64,000 bases of DNA, taken from Neckera pumila (Eukaryota > Streptophyta > Bryopsida > Hypnales > Neckeraceae). Positions 35,213 through 46,063 of this stretch are shown piece after piece. The stretch's first letter is position 1, and each line of letters starts with the position of its first letter. The stretch spans positions 7,197,001 to 7,261,000 of the forward strand of contig OZ018418.1 in assembly GCA_963969595.1 (NCBI GenBank), written 5' to 3'. A program made the translations under genes and the position numbers. The notes under the pieces were generated by a model. That model was not told where the DNA came from, ran no database searches, and worked only from the letters and a program-made list of their open reading frames with translations.

Positions 35213-36864
35213 ATGCCTCAGTTGCGTAAGAGCAGACCAAGAGCGCCCAGTTCCTCCTTCGACATCAAGCTCCGGAAAGTAGTTCCGGTCATCCCTACCG
35301 TGGAATTGGCAAGGACCAAGCTCATGGACAATCTCAACGCGATGGGCTATCTGGTGTTGATGGTAAACCCTGGGGGTTTAGGGAGGAGCGGATGGTGAGA
35401 GAGTTGAAGTGTAAGATGTCGAATGAGTTCGACAACACATTCCAGGGCCGCTCGACCAAATGGGAAGAAGAGAGGTGGAGGGAAGTTTACAACTTTCGGA
35501 TGGGAGGTTCCGGCATGGCTGAACAGAGAGCCGAGTTCATCCATGACAAGTTTCCTGGAGAATTGAGCAGCAAGGACAGATACGTGGTCGCGGATTGCAA
35601 GAGTGACCGGCGACGCCATCTTCTTGAGTTCTTGGTTCCAATCGTCCACCCGGAGAAGTCGACGAGGGTGACGATGACCATCAGCAAGACAATTTTTGGT
35701 TCCCTGAGCGGGGAACGGAAGGTGAATTGGGCCCGGATCTTTTCTGATTTGGTGTCCCAGCTTGTGACAAGGGTTGGGAAGAGTAGGGCCACTCCTTTGA
35801 GTCCCTATCTCTTCCACCTCTACCATCGCAACCAACTCCTCACGGATACGGAGGAGAAAACATGGAACCTTCAGGAATCTATCCTAAAGTACGGAGAGTT
35901 GGGTTCAGATGATGAGCCGGAAGATCCAACCGGATCCGAACCCGAGACAGAAGAAGAAGACGAGGAGGAGCACCTCCGGACGAGGAAGCGGATGAAGACG
36001 ACGCCTCCTCGCAAAAGAGGAACCCCTCCTACCAACCGGTTGACTCCAAAACAGGGACCGGAAATGGAGATGCCAGATTCTGAAGACGCGACCGACCCGT
36101 TCAATCAGTTGACTGTGATTTTGTGCGGAATACAAGTGGATTGGGAGGTCAAGAGGAGGATCCTTGCTAGTGTCGGAGAGCTGGTGGGTGCACTGGGGGG
36201 ATAGTAAGCTACCAGGTAAGGTGGCACAGTATCTGTCTAATCCGGATGAGCATCGAAAGCAGGAGGCAAAGATTTGTCGACTTCAGGAGGAAGTCGACAC
36301 TTTGAGGGTCGAGATGGTAGCCCTCAGAGAGGATAAAGCCGCAGTTCGGGAAATGGCGGAAGCAACCCGGAAGGTGGCCGAGTCTGTGAAGGCCACTCTC
36401 GGAGAGTTCGGATCCGCTACGGTCAAGGCGGAATTATTTGACAAAGGTGTGCATGAGGAGAAGAAGGTATCCGGTTTTCGGATAGTTCAGATCCTGACTG
36501 ACTTCACCGATCGAGTGGAGGCGTCATTGATGGCGGCCAAGGAGGCAGCCAACCAGATGGACATCAGCAGCCGGAAGCTGAACGTGTCCATGTACTCCCG
36601 GAAGATCCAACTCTTGGACCTCTCATACTGGATTCATTCCCAGCGGAGGGATCGGATCCGAAGGAGCCCAAGGATCAGACACATGAGTCAAGAAAGAGTC
36701 ACCAAAGGCCTGGGCCTGGGCAATCAATTCATCTAGATTCATTGCCGGGATCAGATCTTCCGGATCCTGCTGCCGGAGAGCAGAGCAGGAACTTGACTAA
36801 AGTTTTGAACCAACTGCCCGCGGAACCCAAGAGTCCTACGCTAGGTGGGGGAGTTGGAGAGTAG
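35213..36864 (+). pseudogene. LTR-internal gene of element B1
   Basis: The likely ATG is at 35,213 and opens MPQLRKSRPRAPSSSF. A one-base shift near 35,370 moves reading to the 270-codon frame at 35,392-36,204. Its domain (residues about 1-170) has MSNEFD, WEEERWREVYNF, LLEFLVPIVHPEK, RVTMTISKTIFG, VNWARIF, PLSPYLFHLY and ILKYGE. An acidic linker (SEPETEEEDEEE) and a basic RKRMK segment follow. A second one-base shift (a GGGGGG run at 36,196) leads to a coiled coil at 36,230-36,600 (LQEEVDTLRVEM) and a C-terminal tail to about 36,864. This is the best-preserved copy in the window. The function is unknown, and I see no protease, transmembrane or zinc-finger motif. Confidence 0.7.
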
Positions 36865-36998
36865 GTAGGTAGGTAGGAATGTAATGTTTGTAAGATAGTT
36901 AGGACCAGATCGAATGTTGACCCGATCTGGCCGGTTAGGATTGGACTCGGATGTCCAGCACAGATTTCCGGAGGCCTTTTTGCCTTATAGTCAAGTTG

Positions 36999-37006
36999 TA
37001 TATAAG
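36999..37006 (+). promoter_or_regulatory. TATATAAG box in the 3' third of B1
   Basis: TATATAAGTCAGCCCCTGC is matched in B2 at 56,832-56,850 (TATATAAGCCAGCCCCTGC) and, on the minus strand, in B3 at 47,906-47,914. Conservation in three copies and its place about 0.97 kb before the LTR end make it the best candidate for the genomic-RNA promoter (U3/R). Confidence 0.6.
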
Positions 37007-38095
37007 TCAGCCCCTGCTTGGGAGCTGAAAGTCTTTTCGCCCAAATGTTGTGTATGTCTTCTCTTGGCCTCTTGTTGCAAGTCTCTCCCGTGTGTGGCAG
37101 GGTTGTGTAGTGAGGAGTTAGGAAGGCGCATGCTAGTTCGGGTGTGATTTCTCCCTTTGGTGTTCTTGTTTTGATCTTATGTGCAAGTGAGCGGGTTGTG
37201 AAAGAGTTGGGAGTGGATTTCAGTTCCTCAGCATTTCTAAGGTTTAGGATTCCGGGCGAGACAGTTGTTGTTAGGCTAGGCGGATAGGGAGGGATTCCTT
37301 AGTCGCGCTAGAACTCCTGGGTGGGAAATCTGGTTGAGTGTCCAATATCTTGAGAGATCTTACCGCCCTAGTTGGCAAACAGAAGGACTTTAGTTGATGT
37401 TGGAACAAACAAATTCACTTGCAACCGCCTGCCTTCGTACAGACGGAACGTGGCGCTAAGGTCGTTGTAGTATGAAAGGATCGTACGGGGGGTCTTTGTG
37501 TGACTGGTGATCCGGAGAGTTCTCTAGATTGCTGTGAAGGATCAAACCGAATCCGGATTAGTATAGGAAATTGGAGAGTAGAGAAGTGGGTCTTCAGCCA
37601 CTATAAATTACGGAAGGAGCGACGGGCCTGCCACTCTCAAAAGCAAGGGGCAAACCCTCTGATGGTGAAATAGAGTTAAAACTAAACCAGATGGGATTAA
37701 GAGCGGATGTGAGTTGATCAAACCGGATTAGAAAGTTGGCCGGATCGAGAAAGGAGACAAGGGTCTAATTGTAGTTTTCGGTGTTGTTGTGTTTTTGGTT
37801 GTGGTGTTAGGACCGGAAGAGGAAATATAGGTACTGACTAAGCTTAGAGACCAAATAAGGCTATACACTTCACAGAATCTCGTGGGTTCAATCTTTAGAG
37901 TCATTTTGTTATACTTTAAAGTGTTTTTTGGTAGTATAATTGGGAATTTGCTTGCCCTGTGCTGCGACAAGTTGATTTGTGTAGCAAACTTTTTTACGGT
38001 CCGCTGAACCGTTGTGACTATATGTGATTGTATTTCAATGTATGCCCACTCCAGAGTTTTGTGAATTCCAATTATGATGTAAGCTCTTTTTGTGT

Positions 38096-38720
38096 TAGAT
38101 GCATCGGAACCCTCTATGCTAGATGAGGAGTTCCTGTGCGAGGTGTTTGCGGATTCCATCCTAGACTACGGGCAGTATGTGGTATTCAGCACCGGAAACT
38201 TTCTCTACTCAGCATCCACTGTGAATTCCAGTATAGACTTTTCTATTAAGCCCATCGAAGACGGTATGGTGGACAGTCCTCCAAATCGGATGTTTGTTGA
38301 TTTTGTGCTCGCCATCTCTTTTGCACTCAAGGGGAAACCAAACTTCGTCAATGTCGCCAACAGCTTTGGACAAAGGGACGCAAAGGAGGCTGTACAAAGA
38401 CGCCAACTACCCTATGTCAACAACAGAATTGGAGCTCAATGTCTTGGAGAAGCCATGTGAGAAAATTGTTCCTGCCCTTGTTGTTCCGCCATTGCTTCCT
38501 CGCCGGCCTGCACCATTACATGGAGGAAGTTTGAAGAGAAAACTTGATGAGCCGTCGCGGAGTCAGTGCTCCACTCCAAGTCGGGACTCTTGGGAGCTCA
38601 GATTGTTACAGGTGCAACGGGTGGAGCACATGCGTCATGCCGGGAAAATTGCTGAAGGTTATAATCGAGGGCCAGAGATTTTGAAGGCTTGGAAGAAGCT
38701 GAAGAGTACGTCATGTAGTT
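38096..38720 (+). pseudogene. Terminal exon of the FCP1-like locus (inferred)
   Basis: After B1 the intron ends at GTGTTAG|ATGCATCGG (38,095/38,096). An open frame follows with LDEEFLCEVFADSILDYGQYVVFSTGNF. A frame change near 38,380 leads to a basic segment (GSLKRKLDE, a possible nuclear signal) ending in TAG near 38,720. I do not recognise the domain. Its assignment to the FCP1-like gene rests on position and splice sites. Confidence 0.4.
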
Positions 38721-39480
38721 GATATCGTCCTTTAGTAAATGGATGAATATTGTAGATATAGTAGTAGATATAGAAACATGTGAATAGATGTTTTATAAAA
38801 CTAATTGTTTCCAAATATCTAACAAAGGGGTAGTATATACATTGTGGAGATGTCTTTTATTGGATATTTTTGAACTCTTTCTTGGATATCTGTTGGATGC
38901 AAGCTATGGAAATTGTTAGAATTTCACAAACTGGCTAGTCAAAATATCACATCTTCATTGCTTGTGGTAGTCATGCAACTGGAAGCTTAAATAACTAGAA
39001 GCTTAAACATCATTGGGCATTGCATTCATCCAACATTTATGTGTACATGTCATGACATTTGTCAATTAATAGTATTGCATACTGCCAATTGTATATGACA
39101 TTTCCAAATTTTTCATTTGCAAACTTGTTATAGATGTAACTGCGTTCCATTTTATGTGCTGAATACTTGAAATTCTTCTTTGCTTCTCAATTGTGTGCCT
39201 CCAAAGATTCCCACATCATTGGAAAAAGACTCTCATTTCACTAAAAAACTCCCAAAATAACAAATATGAGGTTAGGCATTTTAAACACGTTCGCATGTCT
39301 GCTGGAGGCATTTTACTTTCTTATGCTACAACACAAAAAAGTGGTGCCACTGCTGGGGATCTTAAGGATACTTTCTTAGTGATGCGGTCACTATTTGACG
39401 GTTGCCACAGGAAATTAAAAATTTAGTTTGAGTAAAGTTTTTAGTACTCCTATCTAGGTTTGTTGTTATTTTTATATTCT
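38721..39480. other. AT-rich spacer with a small unrecognised ORF
   Basis: This is AT-rich DNA. A 77-codon plus-strand frame (39,193-39,426; KYEVRHFKHVRMSAGGILLS) has balanced composition and might be a fragment of a transposon protein, but I do not recognise it. Confidence 0.3.
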
Positions 39481-39490
39481 AAGGTGGAGG

Positions 39491-40530
39491 ATGACCTTCT
39501 TCATGAAATGGGCGGAGAATATAGGAACCTCTAAGAAACAATCTACCCGGATTAGGAGAGGAGAATTTGTGGTTCACGGCATTCTTAGTGTTAACACGGA
39601 ACCTAGGTATATTTTTATATTAGAAGTTCAGGAAGAGTCTGTTGTAGATATAGCAGAGGAGGTATACAATACTCCTGCAATTGATCCAAACCTGGCTAGT
39701 ACTGGGGAGGATCCGGTTCCTTCTGACGAGGATCAAGAACGAGTCGAGTCTGAGCCTGAGAGTGATAACATGGTGGGTTCCACGCGTCTAAAGTATAGTA
39801 GGTTTAAGGTAGATGGAAGTCAATATGTTGATGATTGGTTTTTGTAAGATTGAGTCCATTGCCATAGCAAATCAAGAGGACTTCAATGCAAATAGCAAAT
39901 CCTCTAGGACCTGCTAAAAGGGGAAGCTTTGAAATGGTACTAAGATGTTCTAGTCATTACCCAAAATGACTTGAACCAGCTCATATTTTTTTCTTGAGGA
40001 CGTTTAATGAAGCATGAGGTGAAGCTAGATCTTTGGGAAGACTGAGTAGGATGATTATGAAGCCAAGAAAGTCAATTTACAAATATGGGCAGAGAATGAA
40101 GGCCCTCATTCAAAATCTGACTATGGAAATTGCTCCTAGTGTACAAGTTGAGTGGTATGTGGCAGGGTTTCCGGAAGAGATGGGATTCCAAATTTGGCAA
40201 GCTTGTCCAGCCACACTAAGGGAAGCCATGGAAGCTGCCCCAAATTATGAAGATTCAACCCAATCCCTTCAAAATGCTTTGAAGAGAAGTGAGAGAAAGA
40301 ACAAAAAGTACCTAAAGAAGGAAAACAGGAGGAGGAGATACTCCGACAGCTCAAACTCAAGCAATGGATCCACCACTTCTGTTTCCCAGTCAGAGAGCTT
40401 GGATTTAGACACCGGAGCTGCATTAGAATCTGGAACCAGATGAAGATATCTCCATCATAGAAGTTCAAGGACGGAGAAAGGCAAAGGAGTTGTCAAAGTT
40501 AAGTTTGAGGAGGATGTGAACGCTAAATTA
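39491..40530 (+). pseudogene. Ty3 gag fragment (first copy)
   Basis: An acidic N-terminal part (SDEDQERVESEPESDN) leads to KYSRFKVDGSQYVDDW, then a broken stretch with KGEALKWY, then 40,033-40,443 with a capsid-type segment (YGQRMKALIQNL, VEWYVAGFPEEMG, LREAMEAAPNYED). A basic and Ser-rich tail (KKENRRRRYSDSS, SGTR) parallels the second gag copy at 54.4-54.7 kb. Several stops lie between 39,848 and 40,033. No zinc knuckle, protease or RT follows. The plus strand then enters pyrimidine-rich DNA. Confidence 0.75.
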
Positions 40531-42545
40531 CCCACCCTTGGTAATGGAGCGAACCCGACCAGCTTCTCAGCTTTTATCCACTTTTGATTTAAGAGGGTGT
40601 TGCATGCGCGGTCCATTGTGCCTTCTAAGCAATGGAACTTGCTAATGTTTCCTAGTTTTGTGGATCGCAGTAGGGGTAGCTATGATCTGTGTGCAAGTTT
40701 TACTAACTGTTGGCTAGCCTAAAGGCTAACCTGGGAAATAAAAGAAAACAAGACAACTTTTCCGGACGCTTTACCTATTCCAGGTCCCTTCTATGATGTT
40801 TCTTGTTTAGTTCCTATTCATTGATTGTCCCAATCGGTTTTTTTACTTTTAACCTTCTACATGAACTCCTGTGGTTTAACCTTTGACTTGGTTAGGTATT
40901 CTACCTTGACTCTAGACTTTTTACTTCTATTAGAATTTTACTTCTAGGTTTTGTCTTTTAACTTCAAAAATTTACTTCTGAATTTTTACTCTACTTTCTA
41001 AGTTCAAAATATTACTCTAAGTTTTTACTGTCTAATTTTTATTCCAAATTCCTCACTTCTAAATTAACTTCAAGTTTTCACTTCTAAAATTATTTTTAAT
41101 TCTTAACCCCTAGGTTTTACTCTAGATTTTTGACTTCTAATTTACTTCTATATTTGAACCCTAAGTATTACTCTAGATTTTGACTTCTAATTTACTTTGA
41201 TGTTTTAACCTCTAAGCTAAACTCCCATGGTTTACGTCCTAATTCATGTTTGATTTTTTCCCTCTAAATTAACCTTCAGAATTAACTTTTGCTAATTGTA
41301 ATCCTAAATTGTTATCTCTAATTTAAACCCCAAATCAACTTTTCTAATTCTAATTCTAAATCTTGACTCCTAATTTAATTTCCTTGAATTAGCTCTAATA
41401 GGATTTTTTAACTCTTGATTTTCTTCTAATTTCTACTTCCTAAACCTAATTCTTGGTTGTGGACTTTTAAATTAACGCTAATCCCTACTTTTAACTCTAA
41501 TTCTTCTTTGATTTATTGTTCTTTTAAACAAAATTCACCCAAGATTTATCCTCCTTGGACCGCTTAAATTAACCTAGTGTGGTCAATCTAAAGCCAAATT
41601 TTTAGCATAATATATTTTTGGGAAATCCTATTCCTAATCTATAGACTTTTGAATCTAAACTTCTAATTCTTGCTAATTTTTGCTAATTATCTTGGGTTAA
41701 AGCCTAATTGAGAGAATCACAAGCTAATCAACAAAAAAAAAAAAAAGGATCAGGTTAATGGCTTACCTCATCACTTCCGGTGTTGGAAATAACGTTGTCC
41801 ATGTGCTCATAAGCATCCCCGTCCATGATGATTTATTGGCCTTTTTTCCTAAAGCTCACTGCTTAATTTTTAAAAGAGATATTACATCCTAATTTCTTTC
41901 CTTCTCACTTCTCTTTTCTTTTCTTTCTCCTTCTTTCTTCTACTCTAGTACTATTGCACCAACCTTTGATGGTGGTCTTACAAAGATAGTTCCAAATGCC
42001 AAGAAATTTAATGTCTCTCCTACCCTCTTACGGCTTCCTTGCTTTGCGTCATTCCTATCCTCCTTCTAATGATTGGGATGGACTCTTGAGATTTCCTTCC
42101 TAACCTACCTAATCCTACACCTAGGTTACTATTTGTTCTCTACTTCATCTCTTCCGCCACTAATTTCCTTCCGTTATTTTGTGTTCACGTGTGGGTGTGA
42201 GAGTGGAGCGTGTGTGTGCAGATGTGATGTGGAGGCATTGATTCCCTTCCCCTTTCCTTTTTATTTCTTTAGTTGCAAGTGGACCTTGAACTCTAGTTCC
42301 TACTTGGTCATTCTGGGCTTTCTACTCTAAGTTTTTCCTAACTGTCTCCTAATTGGGTTTCTTTTCTACTCTTTTATTTTCTAAACTAGCTCCTAACCGG
42401 GTGTTTTCTCTACTATAGTGTTTTCTCTAAACTAGCTCCTAACTAAGTAAAAAGCTAAAAAAACGAAAGTGGGACCCCGCCGGATATCATCCCTTGTTGA
42501 TCTGGTTTTAAGCCATGATGTATGTGAGAAATAGAAATTAGAACA
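40531..42545. repeat. Pyrimidine-rich, TTCTAA-type low-complexity stretch
   Basis: From about 40,860 to 41,720 the plus strand is dominated by TTTTAACTTCTAATTTACTTCTA-like units (ACTTCTAATTTACTTCTA and relatives) with no fixed period. CT-rich sequence continues to about 42,450. The open frame at 42,073-42,330 is a by-product of composition. I see no gene. Confidence 0.6.
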
Positions 42546-42554
42546 AGAGAACTG

Positions 42555-42680
42555 GGCTGCTGGCCCAATGGCTGGATACCGGCCTGCTACTAGATACTGG
42601 CCGCTATTGGATGTTGGCTGTTGGCTACTAGCCCTCGGCTAGCTGCTGGTGGTTGGTGGCTGGCTATTGGTATGCTGGCT
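42555..42680. repeat. GGCTGNTGGCT-type short tandem repeat
   Basis: Repeats of GGCTG, CTGGC and GGCTACTAG units (CTGGCCCAATGGCTGG, GGCTGTTGGCTACTAG, GGTGGTTGGTGGCTGG) form an irregular microsatellite-like tract with a 4-8-bp core. Confidence 0.6.
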
Positions 42681-42770
42681 TCCAAAATTTTTTAAACACA
42701 CACCTTGGGTTTCCTCAGGGGAACCCACTTATATGAAACTTAAACTGGATTTTAGAGAGTTAGGGCCAGG

Positions 42771-43190
42771 TTTAAAGCTTCGCCGTCTTGGCGGTTAGGC
42801 CCAAAAATTCTTGTACACAAAACCAACTCCTCAAGTCACATGCTATCTTTCTCACACTAGGACTCTAGATCTTGGAAGCTAAACTTTAGACTTTCCAAGA
42901 AGATCTTGGAAACTAAACTTTGGAGCTAAGCACTAGGGAGGTTCAAAGCTTCGCTGTCAAGTTGGGTTTAACACCAACTCTAGGACTTCGTGGCACTCCG
43001 GGGGTTCAAAGCTCTGTTGTCCAGGGTTGTTTTAACACATATTCTAGGACTCAACTTAATTGTGGGTTCAAAGCTTCGCCGTCCAAGAGGGGGGGTCCAC
43101 ATGGCAAGGAAGACTTTAGAAGAAGGAACAAAAGACAAAACAAGGAAACATGTACGGAAGGTCAAAGCTTTGCCGTCCCGTAGGAGGGTC
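42771..43190. repeat. Five copies of a GGTTCAAAGCTTCGCCGTC motif
   Basis: Copies start near 42,770, 42,940, 43,005, 43,065 and 43,161. Between the second and fourth copies the flanking sequence is also repeated (TTTAACAC...TCTAGGACT), giving a unit of about 62 bp. It is a decayed minisatellite. Confidence 0.65.
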
Positions 43191-43950
43191 CACTCAATAA
43201 GAGATATGTTAGAAGAAAGTAAGAACTGGACTTAAGAGGACACGCGAGTTAGTATAACAAGGTAAAGCAAATGATTAACACTCTAAAGGGGCCCCAGAGC
43301 GGCATGCCCCAATGTATGGAGGGGAGTGACCTTAGGAATAGTCCAGAGCACAAAAGACTCTCAAGACACAAAGGTTAGTCCACAAAACCGTCAAAAAACA
43401 CAAGAAAAAATACACAGAAGTATACAAGGAGTACACAAGGCAAGATAGAAGGATCCCCAAGGACCTTCAAAGCTTGAAATACAACAACAAGAGAAGCCAA
43501 AAGTGCTCCAAGAATACCGTAGAGGTATTTGGCTTCAAACGCCAAAATATCCAAAATGACTTGGACCCACGAACCCAAAAACAAGTATGGGGGTGATTTT
43601 AGAGAGTGAAGTGGAGCCCTTTTATAGGTTTCCAAGGGCTTACTCCTCCCCCTAAATTCCTACTAGTAACCTTATCAACTTGGATTTTCATCCTCATCCT
43701 CAAAGATTTTCATCCTAATCCTAAAATTTCACTTTTAATCATCTATGCTGGACCAACCTCCTAACTTTTGGAGATTAACTCCAAATGTCAAACGGATTGC
43801 GCCATTGGATCCAGAACGCCATTTTTAGTCTAGAACCTACCTACCTCCCGTACCGGGATCAAAAACCCAACTCAAGCTAGTCTAGTTTAAAAACCCAATC
43901 GTAGTAATTTCCAATTGTTGGGGGTTTTCTATTTTGAAAAAACTAACTAG
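43191..43950. other. Spacer without a recognisable gene
   Basis: The sequence is A-rich, then mixed. An 86-codon minus-strand frame (43,375-43,635) is hydrophobic but has no family motif that I know. I see nothing supportable. Confidence 0.35.
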
Positions 43951-45860
43951 CCTGGGGTCTCCGAAAGGTGAAAAGGAGTAGGAAAAGACTCCTTGTTGAT
44001 GCTGTTTTGCCGTTGTGTGCCCCCTGAATGCTAGTCAATGTCGCGGGGATGTCGTGACGTGATTAATTTCCGAGGAATCTTGCCAGTTTGGGTATCTTCT
44101 GCTACCAAAATGCCGCAAAACTTATCGGAACGCATTATTAGCATAAAACAAGCTATCCTAATTTTTAGTGAGATTTTACGGCAACCTAAGTAATTTACAA
44201 GAAATTTCCGTTGGAAGTTAGAATGGTTGACCACCCGGAAAAGGTTCTTCTGCAAGTCGGAAGATGCCAAAAAATTTCGTGGAACCTCTCAGAGAGCCTC
44301 GCAAAAGATGTGGAGGTGCGTTTCCGTACCTGGCACAATTTGTCAGTGGAGACCTAAATCGACCGTCCCCTTGAATTGTTGATGGCACGGGAATCTTTTG
44401 CAAATGAAGGAATCATGGCAAATCCATTTTGTCGTTGGACTCTTGGCATGGGATTAATCCTTAAATACCATTCTTGGGCTATAGATTCCTCCACAGCCCC
44501 GTCTTGAGTTTATTGTGCATGCTGACAATTAGGTTTCCGGGAATTTATTGATCTAATGGGGAATTTGAAACCTAACCTAGGACATGACATATGGATCACT
44601 GTAACTTCCTAGGACCAATCTAGACATGCATCGCCACCTTCCAGTGGGAATTAGCTCTACTAGGGCTATGTGACTAAAATCCTCTAAAACCTGCTATCTT
44701 GTGGTTTAGACTCTATTTTTGGGCAAGGTTTGGAGATGGTTTAGGTATAAAGTCAACACTAAACCAAATACTATAATGGGTATGGTACAACCCAATTTTG
44801 GTTCTACACTCTTTTTATGTCTTTTTGTATACTTTTACCTATTCTAAATTGCAAGTTTCAAAAAAAAGAAATCCAGAGTCCCAAGTGACAATTTGGGAGC
44901 TCACACCAGGATTGTTGATGAGGTCTAAGATAGTAAGAAATGAGTCCAAGTTGACTCTAATCGGAAATTGGGAGCTCCTGGAGTGCCGATCAACGTAACG
45001 AATGTCTTAAAATTCGTTAAAAACTCCTTAGCGCCGCTAGTTCTAATACTTTTGGGGTTGGAGAGTAATGGAATTTGGTCGGGCGCTTTATTAGCACTAA
45101 ACATCCTATCATAATTTTTAGTGGGATTTTACCACCACTTTGGGATTTTCTAGGAATTTCCCAATGCGTAAAAACACGGTTGACTTCCCAGGGAGTCATT
45201 TCCGCAATTCGGAAAATTACAAAACTATTTGGGCAACTTCTAAGAAGTTCCCAAGTGCAATGTGCAAACTTACAACTTTCTTTGAACTAGTCAAAGGATT
45301 GTTTAATTTAATTCCTTCTAGTTTACTTTCCCACTCGGGGGAAGAAATCATTTTGGATATAGGGTTAATTCCCTTCCGGGAGGAGAATCATTCTTGGTCA
45401 AGGGAATCTAGCCATCCAACTTCATCACTACGCTCTTGGTAGGTTTCCTGGTCAAAACCTTTGCTCTTTGCTTGTGGACTGCTTATAATCTCAGTTTATG
45501 GTTTTACCTGTATTGCTTCGTGGCTTCTTTCCTATCCTCTATTTTCTATCCTAAGTATTTCACATGCCCTTCAAAAGTCCATTTCTAGGTGGTTTTGTGG
45601 TTTGGCCTTCAGGCTTAATACCACCTGAATCCTCAAATGTTCTCTCAAATGCTTAAATAGACTAAATTTTAGCTCATAATAGTGATTAGAATGATTCCAG
45701 GTTTTTTGGATAAATCATATTTCATTTGTAGGGATTTCCTCCAAATGTCACATGAACATACTTATACTATCTTTTTAACCCTAATTAATTGTAAATGTGA
45801 GCAAAATGCAAAAAAAAGAAAATTCTGAGGTTCAAGTGCTAACTTGGGGGCTCACAGTAA
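43950..45860. repeat. Diverged direct duplication of about 0.95 kb
   Basis: Matching blocks are offset by about 950 bp. ATTATTAGCATAAAACAAGC (near 44,130) matches TTTATTAGCACTAAACATCC (near 45,086). TTTTTAGTGAGATTTTACGG matches TTTTTAGTGGGATTTTACCA. CAAAAAAAAGAAATCC...GGGAGCTCACA (44,860-44,906) matches CAAAAAAAAGAAAATTC...GGGGGCTCACA (45,811-45,859). The two halves look strongly diverged by eye. Each half ends in a GGGRGCTCACA box that recalls an LTR edge. Confidence 0.5.
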
Positions 45861-45985
45861 GCTGCACACCAAATGGATGGGACCATACAAAGTGAGTCAA
45901 ATATTTCCAAATGGTTCCCTCCAACTTGAAGATCTGCAAGGAGATTGGCTTAACACTAGAGTCAATGGTTCTAGAGTATAGTGCT
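45855..45985 (+). pseudogene. Integrase C-terminal tail fragment (Ty3 pol end)
   Basis: The frame KWMGPYKVSQIFPNGSLQ followed by LEDLQGDW corresponds closely to 62,285-62,362 (RWMGPYRVSQIFPNGSLQ, LEDLQGD). This copy keeps TGG (Trp) where the 62-kb copy has TAA. It ends in TAG near 45,978. Non-Ty3 sequence lies on both sides, so it is an isolated remnant. Confidence 0.8.
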
Positions 45986-46063
45986 AGGTGCTTCTCTCAA
46001 ATCCATGTCCACTGCTCCAGCCTCCATTGCCAATGCTCCAATCAGTACCGCCACCGTTGCACT

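Larger units (their letters stand above)
34658..37969 (+). mobile_element. Element B1: LTR-like element with internal gene
   Basis: It starts TGTCGCAACCAGAATTTTT and ends CCTGTGCTGCGACA, so it has short inverted TGTCGCA ends. It aligns along its length with element B2 (54,875-57,803). It contains an ORF with a globular domain and a coiled coil, a TATA-like box before the ORF and TATATAAG near the 3' end. No gag or pol is inside, so it behaves as a solo LTR. The flanks are CACTG (left) and AGTTG (right) and do not match. AGTTG also occurs on the left but five bases away from the element end. It splits the intron of the FCP1-like relic. Confidence 0.75.

Noticed and set aside
35347..36135. Minus-strand ORFs opposite the B1 LTR gene
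   Set aside because: The sense frame is conserved across A1, B1, B2 and B3, while the antisense frames are not conserved as proteins.
42073..42330. Phe/Ser/Cys-rich ORF in the CT-rich stretch
   Set aside because: It is explained by pyrimidine-rich composition, with no homologous pattern.
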